Source of the DNA: Ophiura sarsii
Taxonomy: Eukaryota; Echinodermata; Ophiuroidea; Amphilepidida; Ophiuridae
DNA length: 64,000 nt
Reading direction: 5' to 3'
Assembly (NCBI GenBank): GCA_035610835.1
Contig: JAYJML010000181.1
Location: 1 to 64,000, forward strand
A program made the translations under genes and the position numbers. Positions 22,919 through 33,531 of the stretch are shown here, piece after piece; the stretch's first letter is position 1; each line of letters starts with the position of its first letter. A model generated the notes under the pieces. That model saw only the letters and a list, made by a program, of their open reading frames with translations. It did not search any database and was not told where the DNA came from.

Positions 22919-23011
22919 GTTAATGCAGAGGGTTTGATATATCAGGAAGTCGGCCATTTCAAATCTCATCCAAAAGATGCGCCCTCCAATTCAAACCGAC
23001 GCACCCACTGA
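22919..23011 (+). CDS. Receptor terminal exon: LIYQEV motif, then stop
   Basis: Entered in phase 0 from the VYDDV exon after acceptor CATACAG, the frame reads VNAEGLIYQEVGHFKSHPK, continues for 11 more residues and stops at TGA (23009-23011). L-I-Y-Q-E-V is a good ITIM. The same DNA read one base over, from about 22966 to about 23124, encodes TDAPTEYAALDFNRLKPR, which closely resembles the EYAAV exons. A one-base indel between about 22960 and 23000, real or in the assembly, is therefore likely, and the true C-terminus may be longer than shown. No polyadenylation signal was identified. Confidence 0.6.
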   Translation, partial: VNAEGLIYQEVGHFKSHPKDAPSNSNRRTH

Positions 23012-23159
23012 GTATGCAGCGCTGGATTTTAACAGACTGAAACCCAGGCTCGAAATAATTGACGTACCTTACTTCACAGTACTATACAGTCACCGACTTA
23101 CAACAGTTCACCGTTTAGAGTGACATTTGGGCCAAATGCACTCCGTGGTATCTAAAGTG

Positions 23160-23430
23160 ATTTTTACCCTACATTTTTTTTTAACTTTTTGGCACTTTTT
23201 TGGGGATAATTATGATGCAATTTCAGCACTTTTTACCAAAAACTGATTCTGCTACGTTTGCAGCAAATGTTGAGCCAAAAAAGTGATCTTATGATCAACA
23301 TTTAAGATATCAGCATTTTTAGTGAAATTTGATACCAAAAATGGATTCTCCGACTCTTCCTTTCCAAAAATGTATACTTTCATGTGCATCACATTAATAT
23401 ATAGTTACAAAGTTAAATATGTCATGTTTT
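23160..23430 (+). repeat. Diverged dispersed repeat, related stretch at 35085-35320
   Basis: Both stretches have GGCACTTTTT, a GCA(C/T)TTTTTAC block, CAACATT and a GGATTCTC(C/T)G(A/C) block in the same order. The similarity is old and loose, so boundaries are approximate. Confidence 0.35.
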
Positions 23431-23678
23431 TGTGTTAACAGCCCCCTTATTAATGGTTGTCCTGATCCTTAGTATACAGATGGACTATTGTTCTAACCAA
23501 TCGGTATTGTGAGGTTTAAAACGGTTACACTCGGCCGATAAGAGAAATTTTGCTCGTTAACCCCGACAGTTTATTTTAACCCATTCAAACCATGATTTTG
23601 AAGTAATTTGAACACACTGGATTTAGAGGAAAAACTGACAGAGAGAGAGGGCGTTTCATGAAACATAATACACGGCTA

Positions 23679-23892
23679 AAATGTTGAGTAAAACGTTTAC
23701 TCAACGTTGAGTAACTATGCAACAGTTCAACAGTTGAGTAAACAATGCCCAATATGTTCAACAGTTGAGTAAAAATGCCCAATATGTTCAACAGTTGAGT
23801 AAAATGTTTAACATATTGAGCAATGTTTACTCAACTGTTGGACTCATGTTGCATAGTTACTCAACGTTGAGTAAACGTTTTACTCAACATTA
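23679..23892. repeat. Foldback built from GTTGAGTAAA units
   Basis: The left arm (about 23679-23757) is the reverse complement of the right (about 23811-23892). Between them are tandem units of CAACAGTTGAGTAAA plus AATGCCCAATATGTT. Within each arm ACTCAACGTTGAGT is itself palindromic, so the element is a palindrome made of palindromes. Confidence 0.85.
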
Positions 23893-24072
23893 AATTCGTA
23901 TTGGAATAACACGTAATCGCGAATGTTAATCTTATCATTTTGAAAAATTCATCATAATTAGAAGCATTTTTTTCCAATCCAAAACCATTGGAGTTGGGGC
24001 TAACCAACTCCATTGTAAATGCTATTTTTAGAATTATTTTCATCGTTAACCGGGCGATGACTGTTAAAAATA

Positions 24073-24172
24073 TGGCATAATTCTGTTATACCCTACACAC
24101 CAACATCGGGTAGTATGCGTCGTTCTTCAAAATCATGCACTATGAATACCTCTGTGAAGGGTAACAGAATAA
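24073..24172. mobile_element. Very small MITE, inverted copy at 44605-44700
   Basis: About 95 bp with inverted ends ATTCTGTTA(TA)CCCT and AGGGTAACAGAAT. A close copy lies in the opposite orientation at 44605-44700, sharing ACACCAACATCGG and AGTATGCGTCGTTCTT. Confidence 0.75.
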
Positions 24173-24329
24173 CTCCAAAAATATTTCAAAATGGTGCACC
24201 TTCCCGTTGCCATTATTGGAACGATGAAATCGCGTGGCCATCGTCGTCCTGCTATGCCTTTAATCATGGTGGTTTTGTTTACGTGTTACCAACACTGTTT
24301 TGTATACTCAATAATATGTTCAATGTGTG

Positions 24330-24952
24330 CGTATTAAAGGGTTCAACAAAAGAAAGTATACCACTTTGTTTATGTCATTTTGAGTAACTTTCAATTTGTT
24401 TTTGACCAAAACAGGCTAGGTAGGCATTTAGATGAATCTTTTAGGCATAATTTGATACCAAATTTGCCCCCCTAACAACAAAGATAAACCATGATTAGCA
24501 CAATTTAAAGGAAAATATCCCATTTTCAAAAGTCGCATTTCCAATATACAACACGAGAAGATTTGGTTAATCTGTCCATGTTCTCCCCATCCATAACATT
24601 CCTTTACATTCAAATCCTTCACCCATGCATCAGTTTACATTTGAATTAGCCCGCGCATTGAGGGATATGCGCGGTGATCAGTACGGGATAAAATACGGCA
24701 TATGTGTGTGTTAACAATTGGCCTATTCTTCTCGTGCTGTGTATTGGAAATACTTTTGAAAATGGGATATTTTCCTTTAAATGGTGCTAATCATAGTTTA
24801 TCTTTGTTGTTAGGGGACAAATTTGGTATCAAATTATGCCTAAAAAATTCATCTAAATGCCTATTTAGTCTGTTTGGACAAAAACAAATTGAAAGTTACT
24901 CAAAATGACATAAACAAAGGTGGTATACTTTCTTTTGTTGAACCCTTTATAA
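24330..24952. mobile_element. Foldback element, TCAACAAAAGAAAGT family, copy 1
   Basis: Inverted arms of roughly 235 bp begin AAAGGGTTCAACAAAAGAAA and end with the reverse complement. Conserved internal blocks include CAGGCTAG, ATAATTTGATACCAAATTTG and AACAACAAAGATAAACCATG. Copy 2 is at 29093-29651 and a one-armed relic at 2046. The short ORFs on both strands are mirror images of the arms. Confidence 0.85.
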
Positions 24953-24959
24953 CGGAAGC

Positions 24960-26189
24960 ACATGCGTTTTAAAAATCCATTTTCAAAGAATTGTAAAACA
25001 TGTTAATAATTATGTGTACAACTCAAAGAGATATAACAAATATATAACAGATTCAGTTATTGCTCAAAACTCCATTGCAATATAAAAAATTACGCGGTCA
25101 AGATTGACATAAGTATACTCAGAAATGCCCGTATAATAATTGAAGCTAAATACAAATGTAAATATTTATATTATTTTTATATTGAAATTAATGTAATGTG
25201 TTTTGATGACCTAGAGGAGAATAATTATATGCATATTATGAGGAGAGGTGACAAGAGAGGAGCATCATTTGCTGGTCAACTTTTTTCTCGTCTTTTTCTC
25301 CCTTCCGTCCACTCTCTTTCCCTCTTCTCCTCACTCTCTCCCTCCTCCCCTTCTCTACTTCTTCTCTTATGATCTTTCTCCCCTCTCCTCCTTCTCTCTC
25401 GCTTTTATAATTATATTTGTTAATCCTGAATTAGAACAATCACCCAGCTTTTCAAAATAATTGTCAGTGTTTCTGTATATAAACGACCTTTCTAATTATG
25501 TTGCTACATCCAACATGGTTGTCCTTAATTTCGGAACAACCTGTATGTATTATAATACTGTCATAGAAAAAGACTAACAGCACGACTACCTGTATTGTTT
25601 ATTTTCTCAACGCGAGTTGTTGTTATTTCTATAAAATGTTGATTTCTTAATTTTTTAACTTTACTAAAAAATGGGTGTCCATACTTTTAGACAATATAAT
25701 TAATGAATACAGTAATAAGAAATGAGCTAATAGCAATTCAAAATAAAAGGTGGACATTGTTCATTTACTCAGAAAACTGACTCTAACAATTAATGCTAAA
25801 CATGCTATAAATGAAGTCGTACACTGTGGCGGTGCCAATATGGTGGGGAGGTGGTGTATAAGTAAGAGGAGAGAGGGGGGGGGGGGGGGGGGGGGAGCGG
25901 GGAGGGGGGGGGGTGGAGGGGCGGGCGGCGATTGGGGCCCGCGTCCCACAGTCCCTCAGTCACGATCATTGCACGCACTTTTCCCCAGTCCAGTCAGCTC
26001 AAGCCACCTTCCAGTATGTCCACACCAATCGAACACGTTGACTTTTAATGTCATATAAGTGCCTAAAGTTGGCTTAAATTACTTGACCAAATTTTAAATT
26101 TTAAAATTAACTTAAAAGTTAATTTCCAGAAATGTTTACTTTAAAAGCCAATATTTTTGCGTTTTTTATTCCCACACCCAAGATTTGTC

Positions 26190-26228
<39 letters not shown>

Positions 26229-26414
26229 TAAGAATATAAAATAAAATGATGGCGCCGTCATTTTATGTAAGTATAGTTTGTTAATTCTTACTTTGAAGTT
26301 AAAACGTGTTTTAAGATATTTGTGACGAGAGTTAGTGTTATACAAAATATGTGCTGGATATATTTACTGCAAAACATATAGTTTTGGTCAAACATATGTT
26401 TCAAGAATTTGTTA
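24960..26414. repeat. Low-complexity region: polypyrimidine, poly(G), poly(C)
   Basis: No gene seen. Positions 25275-25410 are almost pure C/T, so the other strand is purine-rich. Positions 25875-25895 are 21 G in a longer G-rich tract reaching 25930. Positions 26194-26226 are 33 C. The Gly-rich and Pro-rich ORFs here are artefacts of these tracts. Confidence 0.8.
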
Positions 26415-27483
26415 CACTCTCAGAACAAAGGTTAAAGGTTAAAATCTTTAACCATGTTGGTTAAAATTTTAACCAACGGGAGGTTACCAGGTGAACCACA
26501 CAATTGGTTGGTTAAAACAGTAATAACTTGTGGTTGGTTACAATTTGTAATCATTTGTTGGTTGGTTAAAAAACAGTGGTTGGTTAAACTTTCACCTGTG
26601 GTTGGTTACAATGTTTAATCATTTATTGGTTAATATGTTTTAACCAACAGTAGTTCGTTAACAAATGTTGGTTAAACTTTTATTTCTTTCGCTAAACTTT
26701 CACCCAGACAGCATTACAACATTGATGTTTCATTGGCCAATTATTGGCTTTTAATATTGGCGCCCACCCGTAGACAGGACCAACTTTGGCATGGGGCAAG
26801 GGACAAGACACAAGATCCTAGCCCAAAGGCCGGGAAGCGATAACTTGTAAAAGCGGCCCCAATTTTTAGACCACGTCAGAATTTGTATATGAAATCAATC
26901 GTGTTATTTTCCGCCCCTGGTCCGCGGCTGTCTGTGTGTAGAGTAGAGCTATCAGTTGGCTGCCTGTGTGTAGAGCTATATCAGTCGCCGGACCGTGAAA
27001 ATTACCCACCGGTCGCGGTGGTTATTGTTGGTAAAGGTGAGGTGGAATGGGTGTGGTGGGATGGGGGAGGGGAGGGGTGGGTGGTGTGGTGGGATGGGGA
27101 GGGAAGGTGTAGGGAGGGGGTAGGATGGAGGTGGGGGAGGATAGAGCCGTCTTGAACCAAGGCTTATATCGGGCAGTACCAGGGGTGGAAAATAACACGA
27201 TTGATTTCATATACAAATTCTGACGTGGTCTTAATAATATGCACAAGATATTTTCACGCCATTGAAATTCTTTGGCGGGAATCTTGTTATGACCTATTGT
27301 TGGTTAAAATTATGATGCCTTAACCAACGTTGAATAAACTAAAAATGAATTATATTTTTACTCTTTAACCAACGCAGTATTAAAAGTAATTTCTAACCAA
27401 CGCTTCATTTTTAACCAATGTAGTATACTTTTTAACCAACATTTTTTTTAACCCATGGGTTTTTAATACCTGTTCTGAGAGTG
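26415..27483. mobile_element. TIR element with subterminal TTGGTTAA motifs
   Basis: Terminal inverted repeats CACTCTCAGAACA are flanked by TA on both sides. The outer 250 bp of each end is packed with the motif TTGGTTAA (left) and its inverse TTAACCAA (right), more than a dozen copies in all, which looks like a bank of transposase binding sites. A central inverted-repeat MITE (26869-27230) is nested inside. No transposase is present. A left-half copy lies inside the LINE at 31650. Confidence 0.8.
26869..27230. mobile_element. Nested MITE with TTA target duplication
   Basis: Inverted arms of about 53 bp start GACCACGTCAGAATTTG and are matched inverted at the right end. TTA on each side (26866-26868 and 27231-27233) fits a Harbinger-type 3-bp duplication. 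The interior is strikingly G-rich at 27030-27140 (many GGGG and GGTGG runs), with G-quadruplex potential. Confidence 0.8.
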
Positions 27484-28403
27484 TATTATGTTTTAAATAG
27501 TAGCATTAATAGGTATCACTATAGTTGATTCACAGACATTGGCCGATTGACCATTTCATTCAGAGGTAACAGATGCAAAAAAATGGGAGGGACTCAAACT
27601 TAATCGTAATATGCAAGGTTACTACCGTGTCATTATCAGTGCCTGTAACAGTACTGTGATGTACAGATAGGGTGAACAACTATAATTATTAAACCTAGTG
27701 GCAGGGAACTTGCGGCTGAATTATCCGCATAACTTTGCCTGCAAACAATTGTTGTCAATTGCCCGCGTGTTTTTGATCGGGAAGATGCGTTGTTATTCAA
27801 ATAAAATTGATAAAGGTCTTCAGGTGGTCTCATAGCCAGAAGTACATAAAGTAACGTTTATTTGATATAACTTTTTCTTTAGTTAGGACAAATGGTTTTG
27901 TTTTATACAAAAATGATGATTGCATTATTTAATTTTTTCTCTCAAATAAATACGTAGAACGGATATTTTGTATTTCAATGTTTCTCCTTTATTCCATGTT
28001 CATAATGAATATGGATCATAATAAAAAGTATCCACTAAATAATGAATAGGTAAAATGACAAACATATTTTCTTTTGAAAACTGGTTACGGTCAATGATGG
28101 TCGATTTGTTTTCATTGTGGTGACCGCTTCCAAAGGGATTATATTTCAAGCTGTTGGATTAAGTATTTGGTTGTCGTGATTGTAAAGCTATGATCAGCCC
28201 TGTTCATAAGCCACACCACCATCATGAATAGCATTTGATTATGGAGCGCAAATAATAACATCTATAAATGAACCGCTGTTTCATCATTGGTCATAATTGG
28301 TTCCTCTAACGCCCAATGGACGAGGTCCAAAATCGAAACGTATACGCCAGAGTTTATGAATCTACTATAATACCCCTGTCACATATACGGCGCGGCGATC
28401 AGG
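27484..28403. other. Non-coding stretch, nothing recognised
   Basis: AT-rich, without repeat boundaries or plausible exons. It leads directly into the minisatellite. Confidence 0.5.
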
Positions 28404-28915
28404 CCAGCTGTTGCTTGCCAGCTGTTGCTTGCCAGCTGTTGCTTGCCAGCTGTTGCTTGCCAGCTGTTGCTTGCCAGCTGTTGCTTGCCAGCTGTTGCTT
28501 GCCAGCTGTTGCTTGCCAGCTGTTGCTTGCCAGCTGTTGCTTGCCAGCTGTTGCTTGCCAGCTGTTGCTTGCCAGCTGTTGCTTGCCAGCTGTTGCTTGC
28601 CAGCTGTTGCTTGCCAGCTGTTGCTTGCCAGCTGTTGCTTGCCAGCTGTTGCTTGCCAGCTGTTGCTTGCCAGCTGTTGCTTGCCAGCTGTTGCTTGCCA
28701 GCTGTTGCTTGCCAGCTGTTGCTTGCCAGCTGTTGCTTGCCAGCTGTTGCTTGCCAGCTGTTGCTTGCCAGCTGTTGCTTGCCAGCTGTTGCTTGCCAGC
28801 TGTTGCTTGCCAGCTGTTGCTTGCCAGCTGTTGCTTGCCAGCTGTTGCTTGCCAGCTGTTGCTTGCCAGCTATTGCTTGCCAGCTATTGCTTGCCAGCTA
28901 TTGCTTGCCAGCTAT
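28404..28915. repeat. 14-bp minisatellite, about 36 copies
   Basis: The unit CCAGCTGTTGCTTG is repeated with almost no variation. The last four units carry one G-to-A change (CCAGCTATTGCTTG). Each unit contains the palindrome CAGCTG, an E-box core. Because 14 is not a multiple of 3, all three forward frames are open and give the same 14-residue cycle, so the long overlapping ORFs here are artefacts. Confidence 0.97.
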
Positions 28916-29092
28916 TACATATTATTATGTAATATGCATTTGTATTACTAAGTATTGTTGAACTTTTCTGTCTGTAAATGTCCTTCTGAGTTGCAAGTTT
29001 AAAAATTCAAAATCAATACAAAAAAATGTATCACTTGGATTGGGGTCAATGCATAGTCACTTGGGGTCATTAAAATCCCTTGTGTTTTTTAT

Positions 29093-29651
29093 AAAGTGCT
29101 CAACAAAAGAAAGTCGTACACTTTGTTTAGGTCATTTAAAGTAACTTTCGATTATGTTTTTACCAAACAGGCTAGATAGACATTTGGATGAATCTTTTAG
29201 GCACATTTTGATACCATTCATAACACATAACAACAAAGATAAACCATAATTAGCACCATTTATATCAAATTAGTCACTTTTCAAAAGTCACATTTTCAAT
29301 ACACTACGCGGAAGAAAACACTAATTGTTAACAAGTACGCGATGGACACGGCTGCACAGTGTGATCGATTGCCCGCCGGTCAATCCTGGTTAATAACAGT
29401 GTCACACACGGGTGAACCTCGCACACACCCGTTTAGTAATTGAAAATGTGACTTTTGAAAATTGATTAATTTTCTTTAAATGGCGCTAATCATGGTTTAT
29501 CTTTGTTGCTAGGTGTTATGTTTGGTATCAAAATGTGCCTAAAGGATTAATCCAAATGTCTATCTAGCCTGTTTGGTAAAAAAACAATCAAAAGTTACTT
29601 TAATTGACCTAAACAAAGTGTACGACTTTCTTTTGTTGAGCACTTTATGAC
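29093..29651. mobile_element. Foldback element, TCAACAAAAGAAAGT family, copy 2
   Basis: Arms begin ATAAAGTGCTCAACAAAAGA and end with the inverse. The same internal blocks occur as in the copy at 24330, including AACAACAAAGATAAACCAT. The loop near 29340-29430 is different. No ORF of interest. Confidence 0.85.
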
Positions 29652-30705
29652 GGCGTGGGTCCTTAAATGATGGGTTGTGGTCAATCGAATATCACTTTGG
29701 TTCATTAGATGTTCAACAACTCCCCCATACCTTAAGTACAGTAACAAAGCGTTGTTGATTTGAGATAAACCCACACTTCATATGCAAATTAATAGGATGG
29801 CGAACCTTATTTGGAAACCATGCATCGATGCAAAATTGTAAACAAACAACAAATGTTCGCAAAATGTGTTCATTCTTTCGCCCGTTTTTTCGGCGTATAA
29901 ATGCATTTCGCCATGCGATTCTTAAAGTTAGCAAACAGCTTTATATACCAAAATGTAGCTATATCCCTGAGGAAAATATTTTTGGCGAGGGCCATATGTC
30001 ACGGACCATTCCTAAAGCCACAATTTTAGCCGAAACGGTCGCTACCCAGCACAAGAGAATCGCCATTTGGTATCATCGCGCGGTGAAATGACAACCCTCA
30101 GATCTATTTGGACCGTACCACTATTGAAATGGAGGTGTGTCTAATTTGATATTCTGTAAACATATCATAATGTGTTATGTAAATTAAACGCATTCTTGAT
30201 TTAATTTTTCTCTGAATGTTAAAGGTGGTGTGTGAATAAAATGCTATTTACAAAATATTTTAAATACCACAATTACTTGCGCAATAATTTGTCTTCTCTA
30301 ATGTTTACCTTTTGTAACCCATCCCATTCAGAAGTTCCCTCGCCCATTTACAGGGAACGGATGATGTCCAAATAAGGGCATAATTATGATAAAACGTAAA
30401 CATTTTGTTCCGTTTTTTAAAGAGCAGCTATTTTTTTATGTCAAATTAAGCCTATTAAACCCGGGATTAAACCACGTTTTTTACTTGTTTTCATCAATTT
30501 TCCAAAACGCTATTCACATATGAATTATGTAAATATGTTTGGTCGTTGTTGAACGGGAAGCTGCCCTCGCAAAATAAACCCGTCTTACCGTTGTCGATTC
30601 AAGATAAACAACTCCGAAACCTTATTGAACCCCTAAATCACTCATGGTCATTAAACAATCACTCCGGGTAATTAACTGGTAATTTGGGTTATTGATTGAT
30701 CACTT
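29652..30705. other. Non-coding stretch, unexplained 87-codon ORF
   Basis: A plus-strand frame at 29828-30091 encodes 87 residues rich in R/K/F with no motif I recognise. The remainder is AT-rich and ends in degenerate array units. I do not call a gene. Confidence 0.4.
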
Positions 30706-30758
30706 GGTGTAATTATACAAAGACTTGTCAGTCTTTGTAGACTCCCTTCTACAAAGAC

Positions 30759-31610
30759 TTGTCAGACGCACTTAGCAGCATTCCTCAACACAACGTAGTC
30801 TTGATCTGCGGTGATTTTAATGCCAAATTAGGATCAGATGTCCCTAAGTTTTCCTTCCATGACCTCACCAACCGGAACGGGTCACATCTTTGTAACTTTG
30901 TAAATGAGTTCAATTTGATTGTGAGCCACAGCTCTTTTAGGAAGCCCCAACGCAAGCTGTGGACCTTTAAGTACCCAGACTCTACCAAAGCACAGATTGA
31001 ATTTATCTTAGTAAGGAAGAAGTGGCGCAACTCCATCCGCAATGTAGAAACAAACAGCTCCTTCTCGACAGTTGGATCTGACCACAGAATTGTTACAGCC
31101 AGTGTACGACTGAGTCCTCGTGCTCCAAAGAGAAGTGCAAATATATCTTGCTCCCTAAACTTCAAAGCAGTGAGCCAGGACAGCCAACTACAGGAAAAAT
31201 ATGTCGAAGAAGTGTTAAATCGATGAAGATGAACTTCAGGACCTTCTTGCCCAGGAGAATTACAACCACCTATCCACAGCTTGTCTTGAAGAAGTCAAAA
31301 GAAGCCAAAGAAGTACTTCCCAAGAGGCCTAAGAGGAAATTCAAGTCTATATCACAGTGTCGGTCTGTACGAGCGACAAGAAGTAGACTTCAAAATGCAT
31401 TAGATCAGGGTGATGCTACTATTTAACCCCGCCACGAGCTCAAGGAAGCATATCTCTCAGAAGAGGAAAACTTGCTAAATGAGAAGATCTCCCAAATTCA
31501 GGAGGCATCCCATTCCAACAAACACACAGAATCATGGAGAGTCATCAATAAAATGACTGGGAGAAAGTAAGAAAACCAGCAATGTTAGACTTCTCTAAGG
31601 CTTTTGACTC
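30759..31610 (+). pseudogene. LINE endonuclease and start of RT, broken
   Basis: The first frame (30759-31226) matches the C-terminal half of an apurinic-like endonuclease, with GDFNAKLG and the catalytic-type ending VGSDHRIV. Later frames are shifted and interrupted (stop near 31226), then give INKMTGRK and DFSKAFDSVHR. It cannot make an active protein. Confidence 0.75.
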
Positions 31611-31649
31611 GGTACACCGTGATCGCAAGTTCGACATCCTAAGTGTCTA

Positions 31650-32040
31650 CACTCTCAGGACAAAGGTTAAAATCTTTAACCATGTTGGTTAAAATGTTTT
31701 ACCAACGGGGAGGTTACAAGGTGAACCACACAATTGGTTGGTTAACATTTAACCTGTGGTTGGTTACAATTTTAATTATTTGTTGGTTAATATGTTTTAA
31801 CCAACAGTGGTTGGTTAAAGAATGTTAGTTAATCTTTTTCTTTTTTGGCTAAACTTTAACCCAGACAACATTACAATATTGGCCCAATATTGATGCTTCA
31901 TTGGCCCAATATTGGCTTTCAATATTGGCGCCAACCCGTGGCTAGGAACAACTTTGGCATAGGGCAAGCCCAGGACAAGGGACGGGACAAGGCACAGGAC
32001 AAGGCACAAGCTCCTAGCCAAAAGGCCGGGAAGCGATATC
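31650..32040 (+). mobile_element. Left half of TTGGTTAA TIR element inside the LINE
   Basis: Begins TACACTCTCAGGACAAAGG and follows the element at 26415 closely up to GGCCGGGAAGCGATA, then stops abruptly where LINE coding sequence resumes. The matching right terminus is missing. It differs from the 26415 copy by lacking the nested MITE, as expected if that MITE arrived later. Confidence 0.75.
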
Positions 32041-32089
32041 TTATAAGAAGATCTGGAAGTCTGATCTCGAAAGAACAACAAAAATCAGA

Positions 32090-32530
32090 CCATTCAATGC
32101 CTGCGTAGAAAGCATTTTGTTGTACGGCTCTGAAACATGGACCATCAGCAGGAAAATTGAAGACCGAATCAACGGATGCTATACACAACTGTTACGTAGA
32201 ATATTAAAACATCAGTTGGAGGGATCACATCCCAAACACTGTGGTGTATGGGATGACGATATCCCCCATAACATCAATAATCAGGCAGCGCCGTTTATGT
32301 TCTGCTGGCCACTGCATACGAACAACCAACCAGCCTATCTCCCGTCTAATTTTCTGGACTCCTCCTGGTGGGAAAGCTAACAGAGGTAGAAGACCCCTTC
32401 AGTATCCTGATACCGTCAAGAACGACATGGGTTTAGATCCACCAGATCCGCCAACCCATGAATGACAGGAAAGTCTGGGACCAGTATGTTGCTTATGCTT
32501 CCTCCATTTCGTCCACGGTTGACCAATGAT
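32090..32530 (+). pseudogene. LINE reverse transcriptase C-terminal remnant
   Basis: Frames at 32117-32380 and 32241-32465 encode SILLYGSETWTISRKIEDR and a continuation that shifts frame near 32270. A GRRPLQYPDT motif and the GATGAT tail follow. It shares this C-terminal domain with the LINE fragment at 16256 and the one at 33839. Confidence 0.75.
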
Positions 32531-32549
32531 GATGATGATGGTGTAATTA

Positions 32550-33239
32550 AGCGACCGTTCGGGTCACTAATTGTTTACTTAAGATTTTGATCACTAAATC
32601 ATGAAGGAATACTAAGGAGGACTTACTCTTTTAGAAATCGAGAACAGTGGGCGCCCTCGCAAGAATGTTGGGACAATCCAGTTAAAGTTTGAACTCCATA
32701 AGACTGCCACAGTTCCGCCTAAAGTTAGCCTGCATTGTCTTTGTTCAGCTAAATTGTCAGTCCTACATTAACATGATTAAACCGAGACCATGATATAAAT
32801 TGATATAAATTGTTGTTTGCATACAGGCGAAATGAGTGCATTTATTCTTGTCGAGTCTCAGTTTCTTTTTGGCCGTACGTAGCCTCTCCGCTCAACGTAG
32901 ACGCCATTATGATTTAAATTAGACCAAATGGATATTAGACCAAGTGGAAATTATACCATTTATTTTTGTGAGGGCGGTATCACAAGTGTGTGACGTTCAG
33001 TTTTTGTTCGGGAAAAACATAGGGTCTATGTACGATGACTTTTACTACGATGTTATTTTTCATTGGCCGTTTCACCATGCTGTTCCCGGTATTTAGCCGG
33101 TCCCGTCTGTCTTAACAATTGTTTCCATAGGATTTGCACGTTGTATCGGAGTAACAGCCGCCGAGAATCTCAGTAGCAGGGGCCTGACTAAATGATCACC
33201 TGGGGTAATGATATGATCACTCGTGGTCACTATATGAGA
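32550..33239. other. Non-coding, with array remnants at both ends
   Basis: Apart from degenerate array units at 32550-32600 and 33190-33235, nothing is recognisable. Confidence 0.45.
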
Positions 33240-33531
33240 GCGTGTGTGGTCTAGTGGATAAGACACCGGTCTCACGATGCAAAGGTTGTGAGTTCGAGCC
33301 CCGCTACGGCCAACATATTTGTATCCTTGGGCAAGGTACTTAGTCTCAATTGCTTCGTCGACCCAAGCGATATTTGGGGAGCTGTTAGGATATCAAAATC
33401 TAAGTAGTGCTGATAGGCTTGTGCACTTGTCGACTGGTAGCCGCCTAAGTGTAGCGACCAAAGGATTCTGATATCTGTGCTTGCATTTTGGAAAGCGCTA
33501 TATTATAAGAACGGTAATATTATTATTATTA
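33240..33531 (+). repeat. tRNA-derived SINE, full length
   Basis: The head has a clear A box (TGGTCTAGTGGATAAGA) and B box (GAGTTCGAGCCCC). A body follows with CCTTGGGCAAGGTACTTAG and CAATTGCTTCGTCGACCC, then AAAGCGCTATATTATAAG and a short ATT-repeat tail. This head-body-tail order is standard for RNA polymerase III-transcribed SINEs that borrow LINE machinery. It sits inside the degenerate array. Confidence 0.88.

Larger units (their letters stand above)
30716..32539 (+). mobile_element. Internally deleted LINE with 10-bp target duplication
   Basis: Perfect direct repeats GGTGTAATTA (30706-30715 and 32540-32549) bound a non-LTR element that ends in a GATGATGATGAT tail. It keeps an endonuclease segment, a short RT motif A (DFSKAFDSVHR, near 31590) and the C-terminal domain (SILLYGSETWTI, near 32115). 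Most of the RT is deleted. A piece of the TTGGTTAA TIR element (about 31650-32040) sits in the middle. Confidence 0.87.

Noticed and set aside
25750..26058. Gly-rich ORF and its Pro-rich antisense
   Set aside because: Produced by the poly(G) tract.
28404..28915. CRISPR array
   Set aside because: Direct 14-bp tandem repeats without spacers in a eukaryotic context.
28316..28961. Three overlapping ORFs of about 170-210 codons with LASCCLPAVACQL repeats
   Set aside because: They are the three reading frames of the 14-bp minisatellite and have no independent support.
29828..30091. 87-codon basic ORF
   Set aside because: No motif, splice context or repeat support. Left as an unexplained open frame.
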